This document shows, in pieces, positions 32,915 through 41,411 of a DNA stretch of 64,000 bases; the stretch's first letter is position 1, and each line of letters opens with the position of its first letter. Below the pieces are notes generated by a model that was given only the letters and a program-made list of their open reading frames with translations, was not told the origin of the DNA and searched no databases. Origin of the DNA: a virus. Made by a program: the position numbers and the translations under genes. Where the stretch lies: positions 24,218 to 88,217 of IMG/VR virus record IMGVR_UViG_3300031576_000021; one strand, written 5' to 3'.

Positions 32915-33193
32915 ATGAAGCCGAGACTGTATCTTCACGTGGTGTTCGATGCAGCGCAGAAGCTGTGGCAAGTGAAGCGGGCGAATCGGTCGCGGATGGC
33001 GCGTGCCGAGCGGGGCGCGATGCCCATCCGGCAGGAGCCGACGAAGTCCCTAGTGCTCGCGTGGGCGCGGATCTACGGCCGTGAGTGTTGGGACGTGCAT
33101 CAGCAGCCCGTGCAGCTGGTCATTCACAATCGTAACGGTCGTTTCCAGCCGGATGCGACCTATGGGGCCGACCCCAGGAAGAGCAAGGGCTGA
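32915..33193 (+). CDS. DUF2188-like protein
   Basis: A 92-residue protein. LWQVKRANRSR, SLVLAWARIYGRE and VQLVIHNRNGRFQPDATYG follow the DUF2188 pattern (Trp-x-Val start, helix, strand-IH-x2-DG, TYG end). Function of that family is unknown. AAGGAGGG precedes ATG 32915. Confidence 0.65.
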   Translation: MKPRLYLHVVFDAAQKLWQVKRANRSRMARAERGAMPIRQEPTKSLVLAWARIYGRECWDVHQQPVQLVIHNRNGRFQPDATYGADPRKSKG

Positions 33194-33765
33194 TGCTCGC
33201 CATCCTCGACAAGATCGCGGAGCTACGGCGCCGGCTCGTGTCGGAGGTATGGATCGAACGGGCAGCGGTAGCCCTCGCCGAATCGTACTTGGCCGAAATG
33301 GCCGAGATCGCCGAGGTCGACGAGCAGCACCACAAGCTGGCGTGGGCCGAGCTACGGAACGTCGAGCGGGTGCTCGAAGGCAGTCAGACGGACCGGCAGG
33401 CCGAAGTCACAGGGAGTGCACCGGCCTACGGCCCCGGCTATACGCGCCCGTACCCGCCCGTCGTGGCGGAGAGGCTACTGACCGAGCTGGCGAAGCATCG
33501 GCGACTGTACGAAATGGAGCGCGGCGCGCGAGTCGACATGGAAAAGAAGGTGGCCGCAGTCGAAGCCACGATCCAGGCGCGCGTAGCGGAGGCGACGAAG
33601 ACGATTCACGCGGCGATCGGCGCGTGCGAACTGCGCCTCGATGCGACGCAGGCGGCGCTCGCGAAGTCGCTGGCGGCTCACGAATACGCGGTGCATCTCA
33701 AGACTTGTCGCCTAGCCCGAACCAAGCGGGGTCCGTGCAGCTGCGGACTGGCGGAACTGCTGTGA
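33193..33765 (+). CDS. Helical coiled-coil protein with C-terminal Cys motif
   Basis: A 190-residue protein, mostly alpha-helical (DKIAELRRRLVSEVWIERAA; VDMEKKVAAVEATIQARVAE), ending with a Cys cluster (C-x8-C-x-C: CRLARTKRGPCSCG). It overlaps the previous stop by TGATG and the next start by GTGA. Confidence 0.6.
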   Translation: MLAILDKIAELRRRLVSEVWIERAAVALAESYLAEMAEIAEVDEQHHKLAWAELRNVERVLEGSQTDRQAEVTGSAPAYGPGYTRPYPPVVAERLLTELAKHRRLYEMERGARVDMEKKVAAVEATIQARVAEATKTIHAAIGACELRLDATQAALAKSLAAHEYAVHLKTCRLARTKRGPCSCGLAELL

Positions 33766-34151
33766 GCCAAGCCGACCTCTTCGACACGCCGAGCAAGAGC
33801 CCGCTCACTCGGTACATGCAGGGGGCACCGCCGGTTCGCTCTGTCGAGGCCACTCAGAAGGCGCTGGGCGCAATGGATCGGCACGTGTCGGAAGAATGGC
33901 GGCAGGCGGCGTTGACGGCCCTGCGCCTCGTCGCTTGGCGGCTCGACGAGTTCACGACCGACGACGTCCAGGGGCAGATGCGCCGCGCGGCTCCTCCCGG
34001 GGACCCCCGGGCCTGGGGGATCGTCATGCAGGAGGCAGCCCGCCGTGGCTGGATCACGCGCACCGAACGGGTCCGCGCCAGCCAGCAGACGGCGAACCAC
34101 GGGCGGCACAAGCAGGTCTGGCTGAGCCGGATCGTGCAGCACGATGCGTGA
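33762..34151 (+). CDS. Winged-helix-like protein
   Basis: A 129-residue protein from GTG 33762 (GTGA overlap). WRLDEFTTDDVQGQM, GIVMQEAARRGWITRTE and HKQVWLSRI fit the helices and wing of a winged-helix domain, as in small phage regulators. Function not known. Confidence 0.55.
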   Translation: MSQADLFDTPSKSPLTRYMQGAPPVRSVEATQKALGAMDRHVSEEWRQAALTALRLVAWRLDEFTTDDVQGQMRRAAPPGDPRAWGIVMQEAARRGWITRTERVRASQQTANHGRHKQVWLSRIVQHDA

Positions 34152-34190
34152 AGTGGGTGCACTCACGATAAGGCACCAACGGCGACGCTC

Positions 34191-34427
34191 GTGAGCTGGT
34201 TGCCGGTGGTGCATATGGTGGCGGAACTGAAAGAGTGGATCTTCCCGCCGCAGCTGGCGGATGATCCGCAGCACCGCGCGGCGTTTCTTACCGAAGAAGC
34301 CGATCGGATACGAGCCGAGGCTGGCGATCGTACCAAGTCTCCTGACGAACGCGACCGGCTGACGCAGTTGTGCGTGAAGTTCTACGAGCGGGCGCGGTCG
34401 TTGCGGTTGAGCACTGAAGAGAGATGA
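34191..34427 (+). CDS. Hypothetical helical protein
   Basis: A 78-residue protein from GTG 34191 (ATG 34215 is an alternative). The C-terminal half is charged and helical (ADRIRAEAGDRTKSPDERDR). Its stop overlaps the next start. Confidence 0.5.
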   Translation: MSWLPVVHMVAELKEWIFPPQLADDPQHRAAFLTEEADRIRAEAGDRTKSPDERDRLTQLCVKFYERARSLRLSTEER

Positions 34428-34861
34428 CCGCCTCGCGACAGACCGAGTGGGAGCACACGCTGGCGTGGATCGCCCAGCATACGGGGCCCGCCCATACTGT
34501 GCGGTGGGGGTTTGAAGGGACGGGACGGCTGCGGTGCCGGTGCGGACGCACCACAATGACGCCGCTTACCGGACTCACACGACGCGGCTGGTGGGAGCGT
34601 GGCGCCGGTGCCGTGATTCTTGTCTTCCTGAGCTGGGCCACGGGCGCCGTCTTCATGTGGCTGGCGACCTCTCTCCCCGGATGGTCCCCGCGGGCGATGC
34701 CCGCCACGGTGGCGATGCCGGCTTGTCCGGAGGAGGGCAACATGATGTGGCCTGCGAACAACCTTCAGCGCATTGAGACGCCGGCAACAGAGACGCTCCT
34801 CTCGTCCCCGCCATCTACTGCCCCATTGATCCCCGATCCGTGTGAGGGCGATCTTGGCTGA
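34424..34861 (+). CDS. Membrane protein with Cys motif
   Basis: A 145-residue protein. CRCGRTTMTP near residue 40 is followed by one membrane helix (GAVILVFLSWATGAVFMWLA) and a Pro/Thr-rich tail. ATGA overlap upstream and TGATG downstream. Function unknown. Confidence 0.55.
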   Translation: MTASRQTEWEHTLAWIAQHTGPAHTVRWGFEGTGRLRCRCGRTTMTPLTGLTRRGWWERGAGAVILVFLSWATGAVFMWLATSLPGWSPRAMPATVAMPACPEEGNMMWPANNLQRIETPATETLLSSPPSTAPLIPDPCEGDLG

Positions 34862-35031
34862 TGGACGTGGTGGGGCTACTACTGTTGATCGCGGTCGGCT
34901 TCGCGCTTGGTGCGCTGCTATCGACCTTTGGGTTTCAAGCTATCCATAAGCACGGGCACTACGGCCACACGCGCTGCGCGGAGTGTAGCCGGAGAGGTGG
35001 ACCCAGAAGAGCGAAAGGGGAACGGTCATGA
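34861..35031 (+). CDS. Tiny membrane protein
   Basis: A 56-residue protein with an N-terminal membrane helix (VVGLLLLIAVGFALGALLST) and a basic tail that contains HTRCAECSRR. It is coupled by TGATG and ATGA to its neighbours. Confidence 0.5.
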   Translation: MDVVGLLLLIAVGFALGALLSTFGFQAIHKHGHYGHTRCAECSRRGGPRRAKGERS

Positions 35032-36956
35032 CGAACAAGCGGTGGACAGTGGAGCGGTGGACAGTAGTCGAAGTGCTCGTGGTGGTGCTGACCGTGGCCG
35101 CAGTCTGTCTCTTGCTCGGACGCTCGGCGTTTGCGGCCACACGCCTTGTCGACGGCGCCTGCGCTACCTCGGGGTCAGGGGCGGGCCGTGTCTGCGGAAC
35201 GGCAGGACCCTTCCGCACGATCGCCGAGGGCGTGCTTGCCATGCAGCCAGGCGACACCCTGGCGATGCGCGGGGCGCACGACGGCTTCGACGGCGTGTAC
35301 TACGAACCCGTCACGCTGCGCGGCGGCGGCCTCCCTGGGAAGGCGCTGGTCTGTACCGCTGCCCAGCGCTGCCTCATCACGAGCTGCGCGCCGCCGGACT
35401 GCCCGACGGCCGAGCACGCCACGGTGCGCGTCATGGAGTCGCTCACGGAATGGGCGCCCTATCCGGGCTTCCCAGGCGCCTACGGCCAAGCGACTACGGT
35501 TGCCACGGATCTCGACGCGAACGACGTGCGCGACTCCCGCGCGGGTGATCCCCGGATGGTCATGCAGCGGAGCGGCGACACCTTCGTCCCGCTCGCCTAC
35601 GCGGGGGACGGAATGATCCCTGGCGACGGCCGCTGGTCGTTCACGGCCGATGGGACGCATGTCGTCACGGTCAACCCGATCGGTGACGCCCCGATCGCCG
35701 ATGTGTTCGTGCCACGCTACAGCTACGGCGTGCTGCTCGGGGCACCGTCCGCGCATGTCACGCTGCGGAACTTTACCGTCCAGGGGCCGCGACATGTCGG
35801 CATCCAGTCCTATGCAAGCCCCCCTGGCATGACCGGGCTCGTGATCGAGGACGTGACGGTGCAGTTCTTTCCCCGCCACGGCATCCGCACGACGAACGGG
35901 GCCATCGCGCCCGTGATCCGACGCGTCCGCGTCGAGCAGGGCTGCCGCGGCCTGTCCTGGGCGCTCTCGACGGGCGATGGCTGCTTCGGCTACCGGCTGT
36001 TCTCGATCCACGGTGGGCAGGTGACGGAGAACTACGCTGGCCATCTTGGGAGCGCCGGCCGTATCCGGCTCTCGAACCCGACGAACCCGACCGGCTCGCC
36101 CTGGCCCTGTCCCTGGTGCGATCTGCCGTGGAACACGACCGGCGCGACGGAAGTCTCGACGACGGGCGTCGCCTTCAACGTGAAGCAAACGGGTTTGGTC
36201 GGTGCCGACGGCGTCTCGGCGCTCTCGGAGACGCTCGTCGAGGGCAACCGCGTCGAGGATATTTCCTTCGCCGCGTTCTCGATCGACACGGCGTTCGGTG
36301 TGCGCGTGCGCGGCAACGTGATCTTTCGCGCCCGCATGGGGATGACGCAGGACGTGTTCACGCCGAGCGGGCAGTGGCAGCAGGCGTACGACAATACCTA
36401 CGAGTGGAGCCAGATCGAAGATGCCGAGATCGGGTTCAGCGTACAGGACACGCCGGTTCCTGCCGGCCATCGGCTTGCGCAATTCGGTCCTGACAATCTG
36501 TTCATCCGCACGGGGACGCCCTGGCGGCCGTTGCCGAGCGGCGTCCTCGTCGTCGGCGAAAACCGGGTGCAGGACGGTCCGGCCACCACGTCGAGTACAT
36601 CGTCCAGCACGAGCACGAGCAGTACGAGCCTCCCACCAACGACCACGAGCAGTAGCTCCTCGTCGTCCAGTAGCACGTCAACCAGCAGCTCGTCTTCTTC
36701 GACGAGTAGCAGTAGCTCGTCGTCCTCGTCGAGCACCAGTAGCAGCACCAGCTCGACGGCTCCCCCGACCACGTTGCCGCCGACAACCACCACGCTTCAG
36801 CCCACGCCCACGACGACGCTGCCCTGTCGCACACTGAATCAGCGGTGCACCAAGGACGGCCCGGATCGCCTCTGCTGCGCTACGACCCTCAAGGGTGTGC
36901 CGCTGGAGTGCCGCGGACGGGCGCTGACCGCGACGTGCCACAAGGTGCAATCATAA
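35028..36956 (+). CDS. Exported beta-helix protein with Ser/Thr linker and C-terminal Cys domain
   Basis: A 642-residue predicted exported protein. The signal sequence or anchor is VVEVLVVVLTVAAVCLLLG (before AFAA). Residues ~40-500 hold repeated strand-turn units (HVTLRNFTVQG, GLVIEDVTVQFF, LVEGNRVEDISF, GVRVRGNVIF), typical of right-handed beta-helices such as pectate lyases and depolymerases. A Ser/Thr linker of ~75 residues follows, then a Cys-rich tail with CRTLNQRC and RLCC. Polysaccharide cleavage or binding is likely. A signal peptide is unexpected for a phage tailspike. Confidence 0.75.
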   Translation: MTNKRWTVERWTVVEVLVVVLTVAAVCLLLGRSAFAATRLVDGACATSGSGAGRVCGTAGPFRTIAEGVLAMQPGDTLAMRGAHDGFDGVYYEPVTLRGGGLPGKALVCTAAQRCLITSCAPPDCPTAEHATVRVMESLTEWAPYPGFPGAYGQATTVATDLDANDVRDSRAGDPRMVMQRSGDTFVPLAYAGDGMIPGDGRWSFTADGTHVVTVNPIGDAPIADVFVPRYSYGVLLGAPSAHVTLRNFTVQGPRHVGIQSYASPPGMTGLVIEDVTVQFFPRHGIRTTNGAIAPVIRRVRVEQGCRGLSWALSTGDGCFGYRLFSIHGGQVTENYAGHLGSAGRIRLSNPTNPTGSPWPCPWCDLPWNTTGATEVSTTGVAFNVKQTGLVGADGVSALSETLVEGNRVEDISFAAFSIDTAFGVRVRGNVIFRARMGMTQDVFTPSGQWQQAYDNTYEWSQIEDAEIGFSVQDTPVPAGHRLAQFGPDNLFIRTGTPWRPLPSGVLVVGENRVQDGPATTSSTSSSTSTSSTSLPPTTTSSSSSSSSSTSTSSSSSSTSSSSSSSSSSTSSSTSSTAPPTTLPPTTTTLQPTPTTTLPCRTLNQRCTKDGPDRLCCATTLKGVPLECRGRALTATCHKVQS

Positions 36957-36985
36957 TCGGCTTCGACAGAGGCAGGCGGCCCAGC

Positions 36986-37141
36986 ATGCCCACTAAACCC
37001 AAACGCGAGTGTCCGAGCCCTCGTGCCGATGCCGAGCGTGGGATTCACTGTGAACACTGGTACGACGGCGATTCGTGCTGCCGTTGTCACGCGCCGGCGA
37101 TGACTGACCAGGAAAAGCGCGCGCAGGGCATGGTGGAATGA
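36986..37141 (+). CDS. Small zinc-type protein
   Basis: A 51-residue protein. CEHWYDGDSCCRCHAP gives C-x8-CC-x-C-H spacing, a likely metal site. ATG 36986 is in an otherwise short gap; the stop overlaps the next start (ATGA). Confidence 0.5.
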   Translation: MPTKPKRECPSPRADAERGIHCEHWYDGDSCCRCHAPAMTDQEKRAQGMVE

Positions 37142-37845
37142 CCCCCAACGAACAAGAACGCCTCCTCGCCATCCTCGAAGGGCGGGAGGTGGGAAGAATC
37201 TGTCCAATATGTGAAGGCGGAAGATCGACTTCACGTCCATGCTCCAATTGTAAGGGTGTCGGTCGCGTCCGTACGCAGCCCGAGGGGCGGATTGAGGAAG
37301 CGGCGGCAACACTGCATCGCGCTCGGGATTCCTGGCAGCACGACGCGAAAATCTACGCGGAGAACGCGGCCAAGAATGCAGCCGAACGCGACACGGCCCT
37401 GGCTCGTGCAGAGTGGGCAGAAGCGCGCGTGAGCGAATTGGTGACGACGCTGGACACGTACGTCGGCACGCCATGTGAGCAGATACGCCACCGTGAGCAG
37501 GTCGAAGCCTACGAGCAGCAAGGAGCGAAGCTGGCGGAGATGTCCATAGCAGGCTACCAAATGTCAGCAGAGCTGGAACACTACCGGCAAGAGGAATGCC
37601 CACGATTGACACGCGAACGCAACGCGGCTCTGGCCCGTGCGGAGCGGGCGGAAGCGGACAAGACAGCCTGCCTCGAAGCCGTGCGGGCGATGCATCGCGC
37701 GGGAGAGGCCCTCGCCGAAGAACTCCAAGAAGATGACCCATTCATGGCGGAGCAGATTGCTTGGTTCAACACCGCGCTTGACTGCGCCGAAAAAACGATC
37801 AAGGACTTCGATTCCCTATTCCGGAAGCGACCCGGTGGCTGGTAA
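37138..37845 (+). CDS. Coiled-coil protein with DnaJ-type zinc motif
   Basis: A 235-residue protein. CPICEGGRSTSRPCSNCKG near the start resembles one DnaJ CxxCxGxG module. The rest is a long coiled coil with many Ala, Glu and Arg (ERDTALARAEWAEARVSEL; LTRERNAALARAERAEADK). Its TAA overlaps the next ATG. Role unknown. Confidence 0.6.
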   Translation: MTPNEQERLLAILEGREVGRICPICEGGRSTSRPCSNCKGVGRVRTQPEGRIEEAAATLHRARDSWQHDAKIYAENAAKNAAERDTALARAEWAEARVSELVTTLDTYVGTPCEQIRHREQVEAYEQQGAKLAEMSIAGYQMSAELEHYRQEECPRLTRERNAALARAERAEADKTACLEAVRAMHRAGEALAEELQEDDPFMAEQIAWFNTALDCAEKTIKDFDSLFRKRPGGW

Positions 37846-38078
37846 TGGCGGTTGAACGCATAGAGGAGGCCATTACCGGAAAGGCGGGAGGAGCGGTGAC
37901 GGTGCCGGGGCACTCGCTCGCGCCACAATCTCGACAGGTCGAGCGTTTTCTTGTAGAGCGTCTCCATGTCGGGTGGGGGCCCGGCCGGGAAGGATGGGTG
38001 GAAGTTGTTGAGACCGCGGGTGGCCCTCGTCATGCTGAGCGCAATCGGCGTGTGTCAGCGGCCGTTCTATCCCGATAG
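37845..38078 (+). CDS. Hypothetical small protein
   Basis: A 77-residue frame from ATG 37845. The first ~40 codons look coding; the C-terminal part overlaps a better-supported frame (37966-38136), so its true extent is doubtful. Confidence 0.35.
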   Translation: MAVERIEEAITGKAGGAVTVPGHSLAPQSRQVERFLVERLHVGWGPGREGWVEVVETAGGPRHAERNRRVSAAVLSR

Positions 38079-38136
38079 CGTGCCGCTCTCCATGTTTCAG
38101 AGTGGTATGGCCTTTCAGGACGGCCACACGAGGTAA
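37966..38136 (+). CDS. Small phage protein before the membrane block
   Basis: A 56-residue protein read ATG 37966 to TAA 38134-38136, with GC-rich third positions. It includes a hydrophobic stretch (PRVALVMLSAIGVC) and PFYPDSVPLSMFQSGMAFQ. No ribosome site is obvious. It ends 2 bases before the ethylene-receptor-like gene. Confidence 0.45.
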   Translation: MSGGGPAGKDGWKLLRPRVALVMLSAIGVCQRPFYPDSVPLSMFQSGMAFQDGHTR

Positions 38137-38138
38137 TA

Positions 38139-38687
38139 ATGACGCTGTTCAACGGCACTTTGCGCGCCTTCTCTCTCGCCATTCTCTCCGCGGTGATGCT
38201 CGCCCTCGGTATTGCGCTCCTCCAATGGGCACTTGACGTGGGGCCGTGGCGCGAATTGATGCCGCACTACGTGTGCTGGCAAGAGCGCACCGGGCTGATT
38301 TGGACGACCGCTGTGGCGGATTGCGCGATCTGGGTCGCGTACTGGAGCTTTCCGCTACAGATCGCTTGGCTCACGCGGTTCGGCCACCTGCCCTTTCCGG
38401 GGCTCATGTGGATGATCGGCACCTTCGTGATGGCGTGCGGGGCCACTCATGCGATGGATCTGTGGACGATCTGGACGCCGACCTATTATGCCGCGGCCGT
38501 CGTCAAGATGCTCACCGCGATCGTCTCGCTGACGTGCGTCGGTGTCACGGCGGTCGGCATCGGCTCTCTCGGGCGGCAGCGGCCGGAGACCGCGGCGCGG
38601 CTGCGCCGACTCGCAGAACGTGTTCGAGAGGTGGATCCCGATGCGGCGGCGATCCTAGACCAGTTGGCGCGGAGCTTCCATGCCTGA
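38139..38687 (+). CDS. Stand-alone ethylene-receptor-like membrane sensor domain
   Basis: A 182-residue membrane protein with four predicted helices and no kinase. Residues ~41-140 match the three-helix ethylene-binding domain of ETR1 and bacterial sensor kinases: ADCAIWVAYWSFPL (Asp61, Tyr68, Pro72 correspond to ETR1 Asp25, Tyr32, Pro36) and ACGATHAMDLWTIW (Cys100 and His104 correspond to the Cu-ligands Cys65 and His69). The CGATH string equals that of ETR1. The C-terminal tail is a short charged helix. It could sense a ligand, or the fold could be reused for lysis timing; the neighbours are small membrane proteins. Confidence 0.75.
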   Translation: MTLFNGTLRAFSLAILSAVMLALGIALLQWALDVGPWRELMPHYVCWQERTGLIWTTAVADCAIWVAYWSFPLQIAWLTRFGHLPFPGLMWMIGTFVMACGATHAMDLWTIWTPTYYAAAVVKMLTAIVSLTCVGVTAVGIGSLGRQRPETAARLRRLAERVREVDPDAAAILDQLARSFHA

Positions 38688-38967
38688 CGTGACGGCACAG
38701 GATGGCGTCGTGAACGCGCTGCACACGCTCGCGCAGCAGGTCGCCATTATGAACGAACGGCAGATAGCGTCGCAACGGACGCTCGACATGATCGTGCAGG
38801 TTGTGCAGGGGGCGCCCAACATTCCAGGGAGTGGGTTGACGGAACGGCTTGCTCGCGTCGAATCAAGCCAGGGCTACCATTGGTCGTTCGCTGGTGCGTT
38901 CATGACAGCGGTATTCACGCTTGCAGGTGTTCTGGGCGCTTCCCTGCTTGCGGGGCTGGCGCGCTGA
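38680..38967 (+). CDS. Tail-anchored helical membrane protein (XhlA-like layout)
   Basis: A 95-residue protein with an amphipathic N-terminal helix (VVNALHTLAQQVAIMNERQ) and one C-terminal membrane helix (FMTAVFTLAGVLGASLLAGL). This layout resembles XhlA-type haemolysin/lysis accessory proteins. It overlaps the ethylene-receptor-like gene by 8 bases, which suggests a functional link. Confidence 0.55.
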   Translation: MPDVTAQDGVVNALHTLAQQVAIMNERQIASQRTLDMIVQVVQGAPNIPGSGLTERLARVESSQGYHWSFAGAFMTAVFTLAGVLGASLLAGLAR

Positions 38968-39040
38968 TATGTCGCGCGGCCATTCTTCCTCTTGCGAGCG
39001 CATCATTCAGTTGCTCAGCCGAGCATGAGAGGATGGGATG

Positions 39041-39148
39041 ATGAGAGGAAACCTGGATAAAGGCCGCGACCAGAAGGCGCGGGAGATCGCCAAGCAAACA
39101 GCTAAACAGTATCGAGAGGATGGCATTGGCCGAGACATGCGCGCGTGA
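39041..39148 (+). CDS. Small basic peptide
   Basis: A 35-residue peptide (RGNLDKGRDQKAREIAKQTA) with GAGAGGATGGG directly upstream. Its end overlaps the next small gene. Confidence 0.4.
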   Translation: MRGNLDKGRDQKAREIAKQTAKQYREDGIGRDMRA

Positions 39149-39248
39149 CCCCGGGTTCTACGGCGGCACGTTCTGTATCCAGTGTCGCCAGCACTTGCCT
39201 GTTGCTGAGTTCACCTGGCTGGATAGCGACGAGGTCGTGGGCTCATGA
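39120..39248 (+). CDS. Small C-x2-C protein
   Basis: A 42-residue protein from ATG 39120. DPGFYGGTFCIQCRQHLPVA and FTWLDSDEVVGS resemble a small conserved phage zinc-type protein. The stop overlaps the next start (ATGA). Confidence 0.5.
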   Translation: MALAETCARDPGFYGGTFCIQCRQHLPVAEFTWLDSDEVVGS

Positions 39249-40072
39249 TGGACGACGAACAGAGGGGGCAGAGGCGCATCGTCCTGGCCGCGATGCTGTT
39301 CTGCTTCGCGGTGTCCGGGCCGCCGCGAGCCTTCGGGCAAACGTTCGACTGCTCCGAACTGTTGGGGTTCAGCCAGACGGGACAATGGGCGCGCACACCC
39401 GAATTCCTCTCGCGGATCGACGACGCGCGGTGGCAGACGCGGATTGCTCCGTCGAAGCACCTGATAGCCATCGCCGACCCGAACGATTCGATCTGGACGA
39501 TGCAACCGCAATCCCCGTGTGCGAACGGCAGCCTCTCGCCGGATCGGATGATCCTCACCGCGACACTCAACTACTTCGCCACCTCCGACGTAGACGTGGT
39601 AGCGCGGCTCCGCGCGGCCATCGTCACCATCCGACAGCAGCGGCCGAACGCGCGCGCGATCGCCTTGCAGCCCGTCGTCGGCGGGCCGGATGATGCGCTC
39701 TGCGGCTCAGGGACGAGTCGGGTGCGGGCGGCGTGGAATCATCCGTTCCTCGACCGAGCAATCGCGACGGTGCTCGGGGATGCCTTCGACCTCATCGCCG
39801 GGCCGTCCCCGCATGTGCGCACGTGTGCGGACTACTCGGACACGACCGGGCATCTCGACCCGCTGCCGTCGTTCGCGCGTGGGTACGTGGGCGGGTACGT
39901 TGGCGCGTGGTTTGCTGAGCCCCCGGGCACGACGACGTCGACGCTGATGCCAACGCCAACGACGGCGCCGGGCGCGTGCAAGACGTTCGGGCAGGACTGT
40001 TCCGTTATCCCGTGTTGTGCCGGATCGGGATTTTGCACGCCCGTGTCGCCAAGGGACGTTCGGTGTCGGTAA
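39245..40072 (+). CDS. Exported protein with Thr/Pro linker and C-ter Cys domain
   Basis: A 275-residue predicted secreted protein. The signal peptide is RIVLAAMLFCFAVSGPPRAF. The body includes AIVTIRQQRPNARAIALQPV and CADYSDTTGHLDP, which faintly recalls the DxxH block of SGNH hydrolases, but no GDS block is clear. A short Thr/Pro linker precedes a Cys-rich tail (CKTFGQDCSVIPCCAGSGFC) like the tail of the beta-helix protein at 35028. Function uncertain. Confidence 0.65.
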   Translation: MMDDEQRGQRRIVLAAMLFCFAVSGPPRAFGQTFDCSELLGFSQTGQWARTPEFLSRIDDARWQTRIAPSKHLIAIADPNDSIWTMQPQSPCANGSLSPDRMILTATLNYFATSDVDVVARLRAAIVTIRQQRPNARAIALQPVVGGPDDALCGSGTSRVRAAWNHPFLDRAIATVLGDAFDLIAGPSPHVRTCADYSDTTGHLDPLPSFARGYVGGYVGAWFAEPPGTTTSTLMPTPTTAPGACKTFGQDCSVIPCCAGSGFCTPVSPRDVRCR

Positions 40073-40401
40073 ACGTAGGAGTGGCTCGATGGCTCGTCCT
40101 GGCCTGGCTAGCGGGATGCACGATCGTCGTCGTCCGCCCGGACGAGACGCCGATGATTCGCAGCCTCATGCTGGGGAACGGGCACGTCTCGATCTGTAAG
40201 CCGGGCGGCGTGATCATCCGGACTCGCTCGGGGCTCGCCCGGCCGCCCGACGCCGAGACTCCAGTCGGCGCGGACGTGCTCGACGTCTCCGTGGCCGGCG
40301 AGTGCATCGAGATGACCGGCGCCTCGACCTCCGGCAATCTCGTCATCGCGATCGGGTTGATCGTAGCGGCGGCAGCGAGCGTAGTGGCCATCCTAGCGTG
40401 A
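40063..40401 (+). CDS. Probable lipoprotein with C-terminal membrane helix
   Basis: A 112-residue protein from GTG 40063 with AAGGGA upstream (GTG 40081 is an alternative). The N-terminus WLVLAWLAGC is a lipobox. A C-terminal membrane helix follows (LVIAIGLIVAAAASVVAILA). It could be a spanin-like or envelope protein. Confidence 0.55.
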   Translation: MSVNVGVARWLVLAWLAGCTIVVVRPDETPMIRSLMLGNGHVSICKPGGVIIRTRSGLARPPDAETPVGADVLDVSVAGECIEMTGASTSGNLVIAIGLIVAAAASVVAILA

Positions 40402-40419
40402 AATGCGCTAAGACGACAC

Positions 40420-41193
40420 ATGGGGCGCCCCTCGGCCAAACCGAACAGCAGAGAATCTGGCGAGGTGAAGTGCCTGCGGCCGGAGTGCGAGCGCGGGCAG
40501 TATCAACGCGGGCTCTGCAAGAATGACCACGACACCGCGTCCCGCATGGTGCGCCATGGCGATCTCACGTGGGCGGCGCTAGAGGCCGCGGGCAAGGCCC
40601 TCCCGTTCAAGCGGAGCGGGCCCAAGCCGTCGCCCACCCAGAAGTGGTTGCTCGATGGCGTCGACTTCGACGGCTGCGGCCAGAACATGAGGGACGCGGT
40701 CGACGTGGCGGTGGGCGCTGGGATGCCACCCGTCGAGGTGTGGGCCACCGTGCTGCGCGGCTTCTCGAAAGCCGGCGCGTCGAAGTCGATCAGTTGGTCG
40801 CTGGCGCGGCTGCGAGACCGAGGAGTACAGCCCCTCTGTAAGTGCGGGCGCCAGTACGCCGAACACCCGTGCGTCCGGGAGTGCGAGAAGCCGGCTGATC
40901 AGAGGAAACGCGCCCCGGGTTCCGAGGTGAGCCCGCAACCTGCCCAAGTTCGCAAACTGACGCCCGTGCTTGACTCCACGGGCTCCACCACGGCCATCAC
41001 AAACGCGGTGCGGCTCGGCATGCCGCTGGAGGAGGTCATGCGGACGCTCAGGGCGGATCGGCGCGCGATCCTGCGTGCCGTGGAAGCCGTGACACAGGAA
41101 CAGGGCGGCGGCATGCTGAAATGTCGCTGCTCGCTGGAGTACGGTCACGTGCGGGCGTGCCTGCCTCCCAAACAAGCGGCGGCGAAGTGCTGA
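40420..41193 (+). CDS. Zinc-knuckle DNA-binding-like regulator
   Basis: A 257-residue protein. CLRPECERGQYQRGLCKNDH at the N-terminus is Cys-rich. Two C-x-C..H..C knuckles follow: CKCGRQYAEHPC and CRCSLEYGHVRAC. Helical regions between them (MRDAVDVAVGAGMPPVEVWA; AITNAVRLGMPLEEVMRTL) look like HTH units. The same knuckle type occurs in the protein at 54185, so they may be related regulators. Confidence 0.6.
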   Translation: MGRPSAKPNSRESGEVKCLRPECERGQYQRGLCKNDHDTASRMVRHGDLTWAALEAAGKALPFKRSGPKPSPTQKWLLDGVDFDGCGQNMRDAVDVAVGAGMPPVEVWATVLRGFSKAGASKSISWSLARLRDRGVQPLCKCGRQYAEHPCVRECEKPADQRKRAPGSEVSPQPAQVRKLTPVLDSTGSTTAITNAVRLGMPLEEVMRTLRADRRAILRAVEAVTQEQGGGMLKCRCSLEYGHVRACLPPKQAAAKC

Positions 41194-41411
41194 CCGACGC
41201 CCAGATGGCGCGCGTCATTGCGCTGACCCGCACGTTGGAAGTCGCGTGCCCAGACGACGTCGATCTACGTAAGGCGCTGCTCGGCGCGGCGATCCTCGGA
41301 CTCAACCATCTCGTGGACTGCGCCCCGTCATTAGCCGTACGGGCTGCGGCGCTGCTCGATGCCCTCCTCGCCGAGAACGTGGGACTGCGGATTGAACCGC
41401 CGTCCCGATAG
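41187..41411 (+). CDS. Small helical protein
   Basis: A 74-residue protein starting GTG 41187, overlapping the preceding TGA (GTGCTGA). The sequence is helical (MARVIALTRTLEVACPDDVD; LAVRAAALLDALLAENV). Function unknown. Confidence 0.45.
   Translation: MLTDAQMARVIALTRTLEVACPDDVDLRKALLGAAILGLNHLVDCAPSLAVRAAALLDALLAENVGLRIEPPSR

Noticed and set aside
36398-36793. Minus-strand Val/Leu/Asp/Glu-rich frame that looks like a membrane protein
   Set aside because: It is the reverse of the Ser/Thr codon repeats in the beta-helix protein linker.
38970-39029. A 19-codon frame after the tail-anchored protein
   Set aside because: Very short, no ribosome site, composition not informative.
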